In this document: one piece after another, positions 17,625 to 26,231 of the stretch
How the letters are laid out: every line of letters starts with the position of its first letter
Numbering within the stretch: position 1 is the first letter of the stretch
NCBI RefSeq assembly: GCF_030247605.1
Contig: NZ_JAOTSB010000003.1
Coordinates: 62,001 to 126,000 of the forward strand
Direction of reading: 5' to 3'
Source: Acidaminobacter sp.
Lineage (GTDB): Bacteria; Bacillota; Clostridia; Peptostreptococcales; Acidaminobacteraceae
DNA length: 64,000 nt
Position numbers and translations under genes: made by a program
The notes under the pieces: generated by a model
Told to the model about the DNA's origin: nothing
Database searches by the model: none
Seen by the model: only the letters and a program-made list of their open reading frames with translations

Positions 17625-19067
17625 TTGAAAGTCAACAAATTGGCTATGCTGACAGATTTCTATGAATTAACAATGGGGAATGGTTATTTGCTGTCGGGGA
17701 AGATGGATCAAATCGTCTGTTTCGATATGTTTTTCAGAAAAGTACCGGATGACGGCGGCTTTGCCATCATGGCAGGGCTCGATCAGATCATTCGATACCT
17801 TAAGGATTTAAAATTCGAAAAAGAGGATATTGCGTTTCTCAGGGAAAAAGCAATTTTTGATGAGAAATTTTACGACTATCTCGAAAATTTCAAATTTAGC
17901 TGTGATGTTTGGGCTATGCCTGAAGGAACACCGATCTTCCCTAATGAGCCCATTTTTGTCGTGACAGGACCGGTCATACAGGCTCAGCTTATTGAAACGG
18001 TGGTGCTCTTGACCCTGAATCACCAGAGCCTTATTGCAACTAAAGCAAATCGTATAGTCAGAGCAGCCCAGGGAAGGGCTGTCATGGAGTTTGGATCCAG
18101 ACGCGCCCATGGATATGATGGTGCAGTGCTTGGCGCAAGAGCGGCCTTTATAGGCGGTTGTATAGGCACGTCCTGTACTGTTGTCGAGCAGATCTTTGGC
18201 ATTCCGGCCATGGGGACCATGGCCCACAGCTGGATTCAGATGTATGATTCTGAATATGAGGCTTTTAAGACCTATGGGTCGGTTTATCCTGACAACTGTA
18301 CGCTTTTGGTGGACACTTACAATGTATTGAAGTCCGGTGTACCTAATGCCATCAAAGTCTTTAAGGAAGTGGTTGTGCCTTTGGGTTTCAGACCTAAGGG
18401 GATCCGCATTGACAGCGGCGACATTACTTATCTGTCGAAAGAAGCCCGCAAAATGTTGGATGATGCTGGATTTGAGGACTGTAAAATCGTTGCGTCAAAT
18501 TCGCTGGACGAATACATCATTCGCGATATTATAATCCAAGGCGCTAAGGTGGATACTTTTGGGGTTGGGGAGCGTTTGATCACGTCCAAGTCAGAACCCG
18601 TCTTTGGAGGGGTCTACAAGCTTTCTGCAGTACAAAAGGATGGCGAATGGGTTCCGAAGATGAAGCTGAGTGAGAACATCAGCAAAACTACTATACCTGG
18701 ATTTAAGCAGGTTTGGCGGTTGTTTGACAGAACCACCGGAAAAGCTATCTCGGACCTCATAACCCATCACGAAGAGGTTGTGGATGACTCCGGCGCCTAT
18801 ACGATCTTCGATCCTGAGCAGACGTGGAAACAAAAAACTATTGAAAACTTTATCGCTAAGCCGCTGCTGATCCCCGTCTTCAAAAATGGCGAATGTGTGT
18901 ATGAAACGCCAACGCTTCAAGAGATTCAGGCTTTTTGCATGAAACAGATTGAAACATTATGGGAAGAAGCACTTCGATTTGAGAATCCCCATGGTTATTA
19001 TGTGGACTTGTCCCAGAAATTATGGGATTGCAGAGATCGCCTGAGAAAAAGCATGAGTTCAATTTAA
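17625..19067 (+). CDS. pncB: Nicotinate phosphoribosyltransferase
   Basis: Makes nicotinate mononucleotide from nicotinate and PRPP (NAD salvage, Preiss-Handler route). At 480 residues it matches the longer Firmicutes-type NAPRTase. Conserved stretches: TDFYELTMGNGYL near the start (residues 6-18), the FGSRRAHGYDGA segment near 147 with the His that is phosphorylated in the family, IRIDSGDITYLS near 260, and FGVGERLITSKSEPVFGGVYKL near 315. TTG 17625 follows GGGAGG (17612-17617) at 7 bases. It is monocistronic, closed by a strong bidirectional terminator. Confidence 0.93.
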   Translation: MKVNKLAMLTDFYELTMGNGYLLSGKMDQIVCFDMFFRKVPDDGGFAIMAGLDQIIRYLKDLKFEKEDIAFLREKAIFDEKFYDYLENFKFSCDVWAMPEGTPIFPNEPIFVVTGPVIQAQLIETVVLLTLNHQSLIATKANRIVRAAQGRAVMEFGSRRAHGYDGAVLGARAAFIGGCIGTSCTVVEQIFGIPAMGTMAHSWIQMYDSEYEAFKTYGSVYPDNCTLLVDTYNVLKSGVPNAIKVFKEVVVPLGFRPKGIRIDSGDITYLSKEARKMLDDAGFEDCKIVASNSLDEYIIRDIIIQGAKVDTFGVGERLITSKSEPVFGGVYKLSAVQKDGEWVPKMKLSENISKTTIPGFKQVWRLFDRTTGKAISDLITHHEEVVDDSGAYTIFDPEQTWKQKTIENFIAKPLLIPVFKNGECVYETPTLQEIQAFCMKQIETLWEEALRFENPHGYYVDLSQKLWDCRDRLRKSMSSI

Positions 19068-19069
19068 AC

Positions 19070-19121
19070 AAAAAGAAGTCGGTGTCACAGGCTTATGGCC
19101 TGATGACGCCGACTTCTTTTT
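19070..19121. terminator. Long bidirectional terminator between pncB and the DUF1015 gene
   Basis: AAAAAGAAGTCGG (19070-19082) pairs with CCGACTTCTTTTT (19109-19121). The stem extends inward (GTCA/TGAC, CAGGC/GCCTG). The A-run and T-run serve both strands, ending pncB (+) and the serine operon (-). Confidence 0.92.
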
Positions 19122-19130
19122 GTTCTGTAA

Positions 19131-20378
19131 TTACTTGAAGCTGTGGACGAAAAGTCCGCTTCTCAGTTTTGGTTCAAACCAGGTTGACTTAGGAGGCATA
19201 ACCTCGCCTGCATCTGCGATGTCAAGAAGGTCATCCATTGTGGTTGGATACATGGAGAATGCGACCTTCATGTCCAGCGCGCAACGTCTTTCAAGTTCTT
19301 CAAGACCGCGGATGCCGCCGACAAAGTCAATGCGCTTGTCAGTTCTTGGATCCTGAATGCCGAGAACCGGTCCCAAAAGATTCTTTTGAAGGATGGAGAC
19401 ATCCAGACGATCTACCGGATCCTTCTCATCATAGATGCCTTCTTTTGCTTTGAGGATATACCATTTGCCGTCGAGCAGCATCCCGAAAGTATGCTTGGAC
19501 ATTGGCTTATAAGGTGTTCCGACAGGCGCGTCAGAAACATCGAATTTTTCCGCAACTTTCGTTAGGAAATCTCCTTCGCTGAAACCGTTCAGATCTGTAA
19601 GCACGCGATTGTAATCCATGATGAAAAGATCATCATCCGGGAAGATAACAGCCATGAAGTAGTTGAATTCTTCATTGCCTGTAAACCCAGGATTCTCTTC
19701 GCGCTTCTTAAGGCCGACTTTGACAGAGGAGGCCGAGCGGTGATGGCCATCCGCAATGTAGAGGAAGTCAATATCCGCAAATTCTTTTTCAATTTCGCTG
19801 ACGATGCTGAGATCGCCAATTGGCCAGAAAATGTGGGTAATGCCATCATCTGTAGTAAAATTATAAGCAGGCATATGGAATTTGATCCAGTCGTTCATAA
19901 TCGTAGTCAGTGACTTACGATTGCGATAAGTGAGGAACACTGGCTCAGTGTGCGCCTCGCAGAAGCTGAAGTTTTGAATGCGGTCAACTTCTTTGACCGG
20001 GCGTGTAAACTCATGCTTTTTGATGATGTCATTAAGGTAATCATCAATGGAGGTGCAACCTACAATGCCCGTTTGTACGCGGCCGTTCATAAGCTGTCTG
20101 TAGATATAGAACAGTGGAACTGCTTCTTCTTTCATGTAGCCTTTTTCGACAAAAGCATCCAGATTCTTTCTGGCAGTCTCATAGACAACGTCTGCATAAG
20201 GATCTTGATCAGCCGCGAGGTTGATCTCCGGACGGACGACATGCAGGAAAGAATGAGGATTTCCTTTTGCCATTTCCCGAGCTTCTTCAGTATTCATAAC
20301 ATCATAGGGAAGACATGCGACTTTTTCTACCAGTTCAGTCGCAGGGCGGATCGCTTTAAAGGGTTTTACAATTGCCAT
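19131..20378 (-). CDS. DUF1015 family protein, third gene of the serine operon
   Basis: A 415-residue soluble protein recognisable as DUF1015 (COG4198) from IRPATELVEKVACLPYDVM at the N-terminus, FLHVVRPEI near 44, the HEFTRPVKEVDR stretch near 122 and YIADGHHRSAS near 206. No function is firmly assigned to me. It is the last gene of an operon with a class V aminotransferase and SerA (34-base gap to serA), so a step or control in phosphoserine/serine metabolism is the natural inference; no serB-like phosphatase is seen in the operon. AGGAGGT lies 6 bases before ATG. Confidence 0.85.
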   Translation of the reverse strand: MAIVKPFKAIRPATELVEKVACLPYDVMNTEEAREMAKGNPHSFLHVVRPEINLAADQDPYADVVYETARKNLDAFVEKGYMKEEAVPLFYIYRQLMNGRVQTGIVGCTSIDDYLNDIIKKHEFTRPVKEVDRIQNFSFCEAHTEPVFLTYRNRKSLTTIMNDWIKFHMPAYNFTTDDGITHIFWPIGDLSIVSEIEKEFADIDFLYIADGHHRSASSVKVGLKKREENPGFTGNEEFNYFMAVIFPDDDLFIMDYNRVLTDLNGFSEGDFLTKVAEKFDVSDAPVGTPYKPMSKHTFGMLLDGKWYILKAKEGIYDEKDPVDRLDVSILQKNLLGPVLGIQDPRTDKRIDFVGGIRGLEELERRCALDMKVAFSMYPTTMDDLLDIADAGEVMPPKSTWFEPKLRSGLFVHSFK

Positions 20379-20412
20379 TATTTACCTCCTAATAGTGGTT
20401 GAATCTCGTCAT

Positions 20413-21321
20413 TTACGCAAAGAATTTTTCGATAACATCACAGACTTCAGCGCCAATGCGAAGCTGAGCTTCTTCTGTGGATGCGCCGATGTGCGGTGTC
20501 ATGGAAATCTTAGGGTGCTTCATCAGTCGTTCATCCTTGAGAGGCTCTTCGATGAACACATCCAGGCCGGCACCGGCAACTTTTCCGGAATCAAGGGCAT
20601 CAATCAGAGCGTCAGGATCGATCAGACCACCACGGGAGGTGTTGATGATGTAGACGCCATCTTTCATTTTTGCGAACGCTGCCGCATCCAGAAGAGGTTT
20701 GTTGTTAGCCGTCGCCGGAATATGCAAAGTGATGTAGTCGGCATGTTCGAGGATTGTCTCAAAGTCAGCGTAGTGGTACTCGTCAAGGCCTGCTCTAGGA
20801 CCGAGCAAATCTTGATAAAGTACTTTCATACCGAGGGCCAGGGCACGCTTAGCCGCTTCTTGACCAATTCTGCCAAAACCGATAACACCGAGTGTCTTGC
20901 CGCAAATTTCAGTGCCGACGTAGTGTTTCTTATTCCACTCACCATGTCTCATGGTGTGATTGGAAATGTGAATAAAACGCGCCAGGCTGAACATGTGGCC
21001 AATGACAAGCTCTGCTACAGAAGCACTGCTGGAGTTAGGCGTATTTCTTACAGCAATGCCTTTGGATTCCGCGTACTCGACGTCGATATTATCGATGCCG
21101 ACACCGGCACGGATCATTAATTTAAGTCTGGAGCCTTCTACAGCATCGATGATGTCTTTGCGCAGTTTTGTGGCGGAACGGATGACTATGACATCATAGT
21201 CGCGCAGGGCAGTCTTCAACGTTTCCTGATCGTAATTATTGGTATCAACATCGTGACCAAGGTTCGTCAAATGCGCTACCGCGCTTTGTTCCATACCGTC
21301 GTTTGCGAGAATTTTAAGCAT
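20413..21321 (-). CDS. serA: D-3-phosphoglycerate dehydrogenase
   Basis: NAD-dependent 2-hydroxyacid dehydrogenase that oxidises 3-phosphoglycerate to 3-phosphohydroxypyruvate, first step of serine synthesis. In 302 residues: substrate domain with RSATKLRKD and RAGVGIDNID (residues ~48-78), the NAD-binding GFGRIGQEAAKRA near 148, Arg/Glu catalytic positions in INTSRGGLID near 227, and the catalytic His in TPHIGAST near 279. It lacks the C-terminal ACT domain, so there is no obvious serine feedback site. AAGGAG lies 7 bases before the ATG. Central gene of the three-gene minus-strand operon. Confidence 0.92.
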   Translation of the reverse strand: MLKILANDGMEQSAVAHLTNLGHDVDTNNYDQETLKTALRDYDVIVIRSATKLRKDIIDAVEGSRLKLMIRAGVGIDNIDVEYAESKGIAVRNTPNSSSASVAELVIGHMFSLARFIHISNHTMRHGEWNKKHYVGTEICGKTLGVIGFGRIGQEAAKRALALGMKVLYQDLLGPRAGLDEYHYADFETILEHADYITLHIPATANNKPLLDAAAFAKMKDGVYIINTSRGGLIDPDALIDALDSGKVAGAGLDVFIEEPLKDERLMKHPKISMTPHIGASTEEAQLRIGAEVCDVIEKFFA

Positions 21322-21386
21322 ATAAAACTCCTTTTCAAATTGTTTTTAAAAGCTCGGGGTGAAGCTGTGAATCAAGTGCCGGGGGA

Positions 21387-22454
21387 TTACAGTCCGAGAA
21401 TATCTTCGATATTTCTGAGAACATCATGGACTTCTTCCATGGTCATATCAGCCATGTGCGCGATGCGGAATGTCTTTTCCTTCAAATCGCCATAGCCATT
21501 GGAGATCTCAAAACCGCGCTCTCCGAGTTTCTTGTTGAGATCAGCGACGCTGATGCCTTTGGTGTTGACAATAGTCGTAAGCGTGTTGGAAGCATACTTT
21601 TCTTCAGGATAAAGAGCAAAGTGCTTTTTAGCCCATTCACGGACGACTTTCGCCATTTCGGTATGACGCGCGAATCTGTTTTCAAAGCCTTCCTCAATGA
21701 TGCGGTCGAGCTGGTAATCCAGTGCGAACATATGGGAAAGGGTTGGTGTAGAAGGATATTGATCGTCCTTAATGACATTGTCATAAAGGGCAAGGAGGTC
21801 CAGATAGAGACCGCGGTACTTGACTTTCTTTGCAGCTTCAACAGCTTTTTGAGAAATACTGCAAAGCGCGATTCCCGGAGGGAGCCCGAGGCACTTCTGG
21901 CTGGAAGTGATACAAATGTCGATGCCGAGCTTGTCGACTTCGATTTTCGCGCCGCCCAGGGAGCTGACCGCGTCAACGCAGAAAATGACTTCCGGATACT
22001 TTTTCATGACTTCCGCAATTTCTTCAACCGGATTTTGAATACCGGAAGAGGTTTCGTTATGTGTGACAGTGACTAAGTCGTACTCACCAGTAGCCAAAGC
22101 TTTCTCAACCATTTCAGCTGAGGTGTGCTTGCCGGGCTCTGATTTGAAAAGATCAGCAGGGATCCCGTTTGAAGTGGCCATTTTGTACCATCTGTCGCCA
22201 AAAGCGCCAACAGAGAAGACAGCTGCCTTTTTATTTGTGCAAGAACGAACTGCACCTTCCATGACGCCGCTTCCGGATGAAGTGGAAAGCAGGATGGTGT
22301 TTTCTGTGTACATCATCTGTCTAAGCTTGTCGGAAATGCCTTTTTGCAGCGCGGAAGCCGCTTTTGACCGGTGACCGATCATTGGTGTAGCCATTTTCTG
22401 GAGGACGTCTTCTCTGACGTCCACTGGACCTGGGATGAAAAGTTTTTTATGCAT
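21387..22454 (-). CDS. Class V aminotransferase (probable phosphoserine aminotransferase; alanine-glyoxylate aminotransferase family)
   Basis: PLP-dependent fold-type I enzyme, 355 residues. It shows FIPGPVDVREDVLQKM at the N-terminus, STSSGSGVMEGAVRSC near 62 (PLP phosphate pocket), CVDAVSSLGG near 165, and the Schiff-base Lys in TSSQKCLGLPPG near 185. Families of this type include serine-pyruvate/alanine-glyoxylate aminotransferases and the archaeal/clostridial phosphoserine aminotransferases. Position upstream of serA makes the phosphoserine role most likely. The start at 22454 is set by AGGAGGG about 7 bases upstream; an in-frame ATG 13 codons earlier lacks such a site. Confidence 0.88.
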   Translation of the reverse strand: MHKKLFIPGPVDVREDVLQKMATPMIGHRSKAASALQKGISDKLRQMMYTENTILLSTSSGSGVMEGAVRSCTNKKAAVFSVGAFGDRWYKMATSNGIPADLFKSEPGKHTSAEMVEKALATGEYDLVTVTHNETSSGIQNPVEEIAEVMKKYPEVIFCVDAVSSLGGAKIEVDKLGIDICITSSQKCLGLPPGIALCSISQKAVEAAKKVKYRGLYLDLLALYDNVIKDDQYPSTPTLSHMFALDYQLDRIIEEGFENRFARHTEMAKVVREWAKKHFALYPEEKYASNTLTTIVNTKGISVADLNKKLGERGFEISNGYGDLKEKTFRIAHMADMTMEEVHDVLRNIEDILGL

Positions 22455-22818
22455 AGTGACCCTCCTTGACATGTTTGTAATTGTTTTTTTCAAATCTTAC
22501 GCCTAACATTCTTATTCTACCCTTTTTTATGCAAAATCAAATAAATTAATTTTTTAACAAGAAAGATTATGTTATTGATTTTGCATTTTTATGCTCGTAT
22601 TTGTACTCAAATCCTAAGTGCAATTGAAGAGACATCCTCAGGACAACTGGTCATTTAACGAAAAATCCAGTATAATAAAGGCAGAACACTTGATAAATCG
22701 GAACCTGAATTTAGAGGTATTGAGTGTTTCGAACCGTTCTTTTCTATTTTACAGTTTTGTAAGATAAATAAATTGGTATATAATCACAAAAATTCAGCTG
22801 TGGAGGAGGTTAGGGCAA
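22455..22818. promoter_or_regulatory. Divergent intergenic region with promoters on both strands
   Basis: AT-rich spacer of 364 bases. Plus strand: TGGTCA (22648-22653) N17 TATAAT (22671-22676), and TTGTAA (22757-22762) N16 TATAAT (22779-22784). The latter would start RNA near 22791, just ahead of a GGAGGAGG site. Minus strand: TAGAAT (reverse complement of 22514-22519) with a TTGATT-like -35 (22535-22540) at short spacing, a weak candidate for the serine operon. I see no riboswitch or T-box here. Confidence 0.5.
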
Positions 22819-22872
22819 ATGCCTGAGCGCGTTCCAGCACATCTTGCTTTGGTGTTTAGCCCGCAAGGATGA
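22819..22872 (+). CDS. 17-codon leader ORF overlapping the PH-domain gene
   Basis: ATG 22819 is preceded by GGAGGAGG (22802-22809) and encodes MPERVPAHLALVFSPQG before TGA 22870-22872. That stop overlaps the ATG (22869) of the PH-domain gene, which has no properly spaced Shine-Dalgarno of its own (the only AAGG abuts the ATG). Translational coupling through this leader is the simplest reading. Whether the peptide itself matters is unknown. Confidence 0.5.
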   Translation: MPERVPAHLALVFSPQG

Positions 22873-23243
22873 TCGATTTTTCAAAGGACGCTTTATTTGT
22901 ATTGGAACCATTCGATTTTAAAACTGCACTGAAACGTGTTACTCCAATGCTGATCGAAGGCGAAGAGGTCTTTGCTACTTTTTGTTTTGCCAGAGATTAT
23001 GTTATTTTTACTACGAAACGCGTCATCATAATTAAGGAACGCGGAACAACCGGACTGAAAAAAGACTATACGTCATTGCCTTATATCAAAGTTAAGGCTT
23101 TCTCTGTTGAAACAGCAGGGGAACCTGGGTTGGACTGCGAACTGGATCTTTGGTTTTCAGGACTTGGAAAAATCAGATTTGAATTTAAAGGCACCTTTGA
23201 TATCCTCGGATTCAATAAAATGATCGGAGAATATATACTGTAA
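22869..23243 (+). CDS. Bacterial PH-domain protein (bPH_1-like)
   Basis: A 124-residue single-domain protein of the bacterial pleckstrin-homology family (PF08000-like). Conserved pattern: EGEEVFATF near residue 30, RDYVIFTTKRVIII near 41, LPYIKVKAFSVETAG near 71, and LDLWFSGLGKIRFEF near 93. The family forms ring-like oligomers of unclear function, sometimes linked to stress or membranes. The start matches the family's usual N-terminus (MIDFSK), so ATG 22869 stands despite lacking its own ribosome binding site; initiation probably depends on the overlapping leader ORF. Confidence 0.85.
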   Translation: MIDFSKDALFVLEPFDFKTALKRVTPMLIEGEEVFATFCFARDYVIFTTKRVIIIKERGTTGLKKDYTSLPYIKVKAFSVETAGEPGLDCELDLWFSGLGKIRFEFKGTFDILGFNKMIGEYIL

Positions 23244-23279
23244 CTCACTGGATCGACAATTGTAGGAGATGCATGACCT

Positions 23280-23957
23280 ATGGAAAGAAACGAATTAATT
23301 CAAACCAGCAAGAAAAAGATGTATACCCTGAGAGAAGAAATTGCCAATAGTGTTTCTCATGGCATAGGGATTGTATTCAGTATTGTTGCCATGACCATAT
23401 TATTGGTCTACGGCATTTGGATGAAGAGTCCTGCGGCAATAACGGGCTTTGCGATCTACGGCGTCAGTTCCATCCTTCTCTACACAGCTTCTACGCTCTA
23501 TCACAGTTTCAGAAAAGAAAAAATAAAACGTATTATGAGGGTACTCGACCACTCGGCAATTTTTTTGTTGATTGCAGGGACCTATACGCCCGTAACGCTG
23601 ATTGCCATGCAAGGATATTGGCGTGTCGGCATCCTGAGTACCATTTGGGTGATCGCAATTTCCGGCATTGTTTTTAAAGTGGTGACATATAACAAAATGG
23701 ACAGATATAAAGGGGTTTCCCTGGCCCTCTATATTCTGATGGGATGGATCGCGGTGATCGCAATAAAGCCAATGACGCAGACTGTTCCGGTTGGATTCCT
23801 GATTTGGCTTCTTGCGGGGGGCGCGGCCTATACCATCGGCACAATTTTTTACGCTGTTAAAAAGATTCCTTACCATCATGCTATTTGGCATTTATTTGTT
23901 CTAGCGGGCAGTGTCCTTCATTTTCTGGGCATCTTCAGATATCTTGCAGTAAAATAA
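23280..23957 (+). CDS. Hemolysin III family (PAQR) membrane protein
   Basis: A 225-residue seven-helix membrane protein of the hemolysin III/YqfA (PAQR) family. Diagnostic pieces are REEIANSVSHGIG near residue 19, STLYHSF near 79 (Ser/His putative metal ligands), LDHSAIFLLIAGTYTP near 96, and HHAIWHLFVLAGSVLHF near the C-terminus with the His pair. Family members are proposed metal-dependent hydrolases; 'hemolysin' is historical. AGGAGA at 23264-23269 precedes the ATG. Confidence 0.9.
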   Translation: MERNELIQTSKKKMYTLREEIANSVSHGIGIVFSIVAMTILLVYGIWMKSPAAITGFAIYGVSSILLYTASTLYHSFRKEKIKRIMRVLDHSAIFLLIAGTYTPVTLIAMQGYWRVGILSTIWVIAISGIVFKVVTYNKMDRYKGVSLALYILMGWIAVIAIKPMTQTVPVGFLIWLLAGGAAYTIGTIFYAVKKIPYHHAIWHLFVLAGSVLHFLGIFRYLAVK

Positions 23958-24005
23958 AGATGCGTCCGCTTTAGGCTAGTCAAGATTCTTGAAAGGATGG
24001 AAGGC

Positions 24006-25790
24006 ATGCTGGAAGTTCAATTCTCCCGTTATACCGTTCAAGGTGTGATGTCCGACAATGTTCTGAAGCTGGAGCCGAGTGAAAAACTATCCTTCGCGGT
24101 GGAACTGATGCTAAGGGAGAATATTCCCGAAGTGCTGGTGGTCAGGAGTCTAAAGGAGGAAGAGCATCTTTTGGGCATACTGACTTTCAGGGATATTTCA
24201 GAGCTGATCAAGCTTGGGAAAAGTCTGGAGGCGCCGCTGTCACAGTTTGCTCTGAAAAAAGTTATAACCGGCACTGAGGAGATGCTTCTGAGCGAGGTGC
24301 GGCAAATTCTCATTGAACGAAAAATTGGCTGCCTTCCTATCTTCAATGGGAGCAGAATCACAGGCATAATACGCAGCGAAAATCTCAGAGACAGTTATTA
24401 CAGATTTTTGGAGATTATCAACAAACAATATATGGCGGTCATCCATCAGATGCACGAAGCTGTCACAGTCACTGACCGGGATGGCAATGTGCTGCTTTGG
24501 AATAAGAACGCAGAACGCATTTATAACCTGAAGCCTTCAGAAATCCTGTATAAAAAATTAGAAGATTTTTTCCCGAATGCCCTTAGTTTGTCGGTCATGA
24601 AAACGGGAATTCCAATCGAAAACGTGTATCATGCGCCAAAACCAAACTACTATGTCATAGTCAGTGCTTTGCCCATTGTCGTAGACGGCGAATATTTAGG
24701 CGTCGTTGCTACAGAACGGGATGTCACGGAGTACAATCAATTGACCAACGAGCTGGTCAACGCTAATGTTGAAATTGATTTACTCAAAAAAGAAGTAGAA
24801 AAAATGTCAAAGGGAAGTTTCACTTTTAATGGCATTCTGGGCAACAATCCGGTGATCCAAAACCGTATTGAATTAGCAACCCATGTCGCTGCGACGGATA
24901 CCAATGTCATGCTCACGGGAGAAAGCGGAACGGGCAAGGAAGTTTTCGCCCGGGCGATTCATGAGGGCAGCCGCAGAGCGGGATTATTTGTACCTGTCAA
25001 CTGTAGTGCGGTGCCCGCGGCACTCTTCGAGAGCGAATTTTTTGGCTATGTGGGCGGCTCGTTCACAGGCGCACTTAAAACAGGGAAAATAGGATTTTTT
25101 GAACTGGCTCACGAGGGGACGCTGTTCCTGGATGAAATTGGCGACTTGACACTGGAACATCAGGCAAAACTTCTGAGAGTCCTTCAGGACGGCATGGTAT
25201 CTAAAGTAGGGGCAGAACGCAGAATTCCGGTGGATGTCAGAGTCATTTGTGCAACCAATAAAAATCTTTTGGAAATGGTAAAAGCGGGCTCTTTTAGAGA
25301 AGACTTATTCTATCGCCTGAATGTCGTGGAAATCAGTCTTCCGCCATTAAGAGAAAGACGTGAGGACATAGCGCTGCTATTCAATCGGTTCCTGGAAGAA
25401 GGGTGCAAAAAAAATCATAGAAAAATGCCGCATATTGACAATGCTGTTTTCAACGTTTTGCTCCGGTATAACTGGCCAGGCAACATACGCGAATTGCGAA
25501 ACGTCGTTGAATATATGCTGGTTGTCGGTCGATCTGACCAACTGACTATTGAGACTATGCCGCCTAATCTGGCTAAAAGTGAAAAGAGCGCACCTTGTCC
25601 GGATGAAAGACCGGAATTTAAGAATGAGGCAGAAACACTGGCTGAAATTGACAAAACGATTCGGGACAAGGAAGTGGAAATGATCTCTAAGGCTCTGACG
25701 ACCCATAATGGCAACAAGAAAAAAGCGGCAGAAGCCTTAAATATTCCAAGAAGTACACTCTATTACAAAATCAATCACTACGGGATTTGA
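24006..25790 (+). CDS. Sigma-54-dependent transcriptional activator (CBS-PAS-AAA+-Fis HTH)
   Basis: Enhancer-binding protein of 594 residues. In order: a CBS pair (~8-125), a PAS sensor (~140-245), a short coiled linker, the AAA+ sigma-54 interaction domain (~275-505) with Walker A GESGTGKE, Walker [10 protein letters not shown] and the loop GSFTGA (Ser in place of the usual first Ala of GAFTGA), and a Fis-type HTH at the end ([20 protein letters not shown]). The CBS pair suggests adenosyl-ligand sensing and the PAS a small ligand; both are inferences. ATG 24006 has AAAGGA at 23992-23997; ATG 23997 lies too close to that site. Downstream lie three matching inverted repeats and a -24/-12 promoter, so it very probably activates the adjacent transporter/dehydrogenase operon. 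Confidence 0.92.
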   Translation: MLEVQFSRYTVQGVMSDNVLKLEPSEKLSFAVELMLRENIPEVLVVRSLKEEEHLLGILTFRDISELIKLGKSLEAPLSQFALKKVITGTEEMLLSEVRQILIERKIGCLPIFNGSRITGIIRSENLRDSYYRFLEIINKQYMAVIHQMHEAVTVTDRDGNVLLWNKNAERIYNLKPSEILYKKLEDFFPNALSLSVMKTGIPIENVYHAPKPNYYVIVSALPIVVDGEYLGVVATERDVTEYNQLTNELVNANVEIDLLKKEVEKMSKGSFTFNGILGNNPVIQNRIELATHVAATDTNVMLTGESGTGKEVFARAIHEGSRRAGLFVPVNCSAVPAALFESEFFGYVGGSFTGALKTGKIGFFELAHEGTLFLDEIGDLTLEHQAKLLRVLQDGMVSKVGAERRIPVDVRVICATNKNLLEMVKAGSFREDLFYRLNVVEISLPPLRERREDIALLFNRFLEEGCKKNHRKMPHIDNAVFNVLLRYNWPGNIRELRNVVEYMLVVGRSDQLTIETMPPNLAKSEKSAPCPDERPEFKNEAETLAEIDKTIRDKEVEMISKALTTHNGNKKKAAEALNIPRSTLYYKINHYGI

Positions 25791-25799
25791 GTAAGTGAG

Positions 25800-25933
25800 T
25801 GTCGAAAAACCGACACATGTCATATATTCGACATTGTCGGTTTTTTTCGTAACTGTATAAATTTCAATACATAAGTAGGGGTTTCAGTTGAAAAATGAAA
25901 ATTTATGAAGGTTTAAGTGTCGGAAAACTGACA
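25800..25933 (+). promoter_or_regulatory. Three TGTC-N8-GACA inverted repeats, candidate enhancer sites
   Basis: Sixteen-base sites at 25800-25815 (TGTCGAAAAACCGACA), 25818-25833 (TGTCATATATTCGACA) and 25918-25933 (TGTCGGAAAACTGACA). They lie about 105-240 bases upstream of the -24/-12 promoter at 26036-26051, a normal distance for sigma-54 activators. Centres of sites 1 and 2 are 18 bases apart, and sites 2 and 3 exactly 100 apart. Confidence 0.75.
25805..25847 (+). terminator. Terminator after the sigma-54 regulator gene
   Basis: AAAAACCGACA (25805-25815) pairs with TGTCGGTTTTT (25835-25845). The stem is extended by ATGTC/GACAT and followed by T residues. It shares sequence with enhancer sites 1 and 2. 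Confidence 0.8.
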
Positions 25934-26035
25934 TGAAAATTGAAGACGCGTGTCGCCTTCAATAATTAGCAGTGCTGAAAGCATTGCTATCAGCGCCCAA
26001 AATATATTTTTTTAGAAATTCAAGCTTTCAAATAG

Positions 26036-26051
26036 TTGGCACAGTGCTTGC
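26036..26051 (+). promoter_or_regulatory. Sigma-54 (-24/-12) promoter
   Basis: TTGGCACAGTGCTTGC matches TGGCACG-N4-TTGC except for one base, with GG and GC 12 bases apart. Predicted start is near 26063, giving a ~170-base leader to the NSS transporter gene. Confidence 0.88.
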
Positions 26052-26062
26052 GACATAAGTTG

Positions 26063-26231
26063 ACGAAGCGTCCTTATGCAATGACAAGTGCTGTCACAAG
26101 TAAACCTAACCTTACAACAGTAGTATGAGATTGGCCCGTCACGCTTGCTCAGTGTGACGTTCACTTAAAATAAACTTGGCCAAGAAGGAGGATCGTCGTT
26201 CGTACTAAAAAATCAAAGGGGGACTATGTGA
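26063..26231 (+). other. Untranslated leader of the sigma-54 operon
   Basis: No ORF with a ribosome binding site is seen before 26232. Two small inverted repeats occur: TGACA/TGTCA (26082-26096) and CGTCAC/GTGACG (26137-26159). I do not recognise a known riboswitch. AAAGGGGG lies just ahead of the transporter ATG. Confidence 0.4.

Noticed and set aside
20395-21120. 241-codon plus-strand frame opposite serA
   Set aside because: serA on the minus strand has all dehydrogenase motifs and a ribosome binding site. The plus-strand frame is its complement only.
23280-23957. Hemolysin virulence factor
   Set aside because: The hemolysin III name is historical. The PAQR-type membrane family is widespread in non-pathogens.
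26063-26231. Possible riboswitch in the leader of the NSS transporter
   Set aside because: Only two short inverted repeats are visible, and no known aptamer core such as glycine, SAM or lysine is recognisable. The sigma-54 system already explains control.
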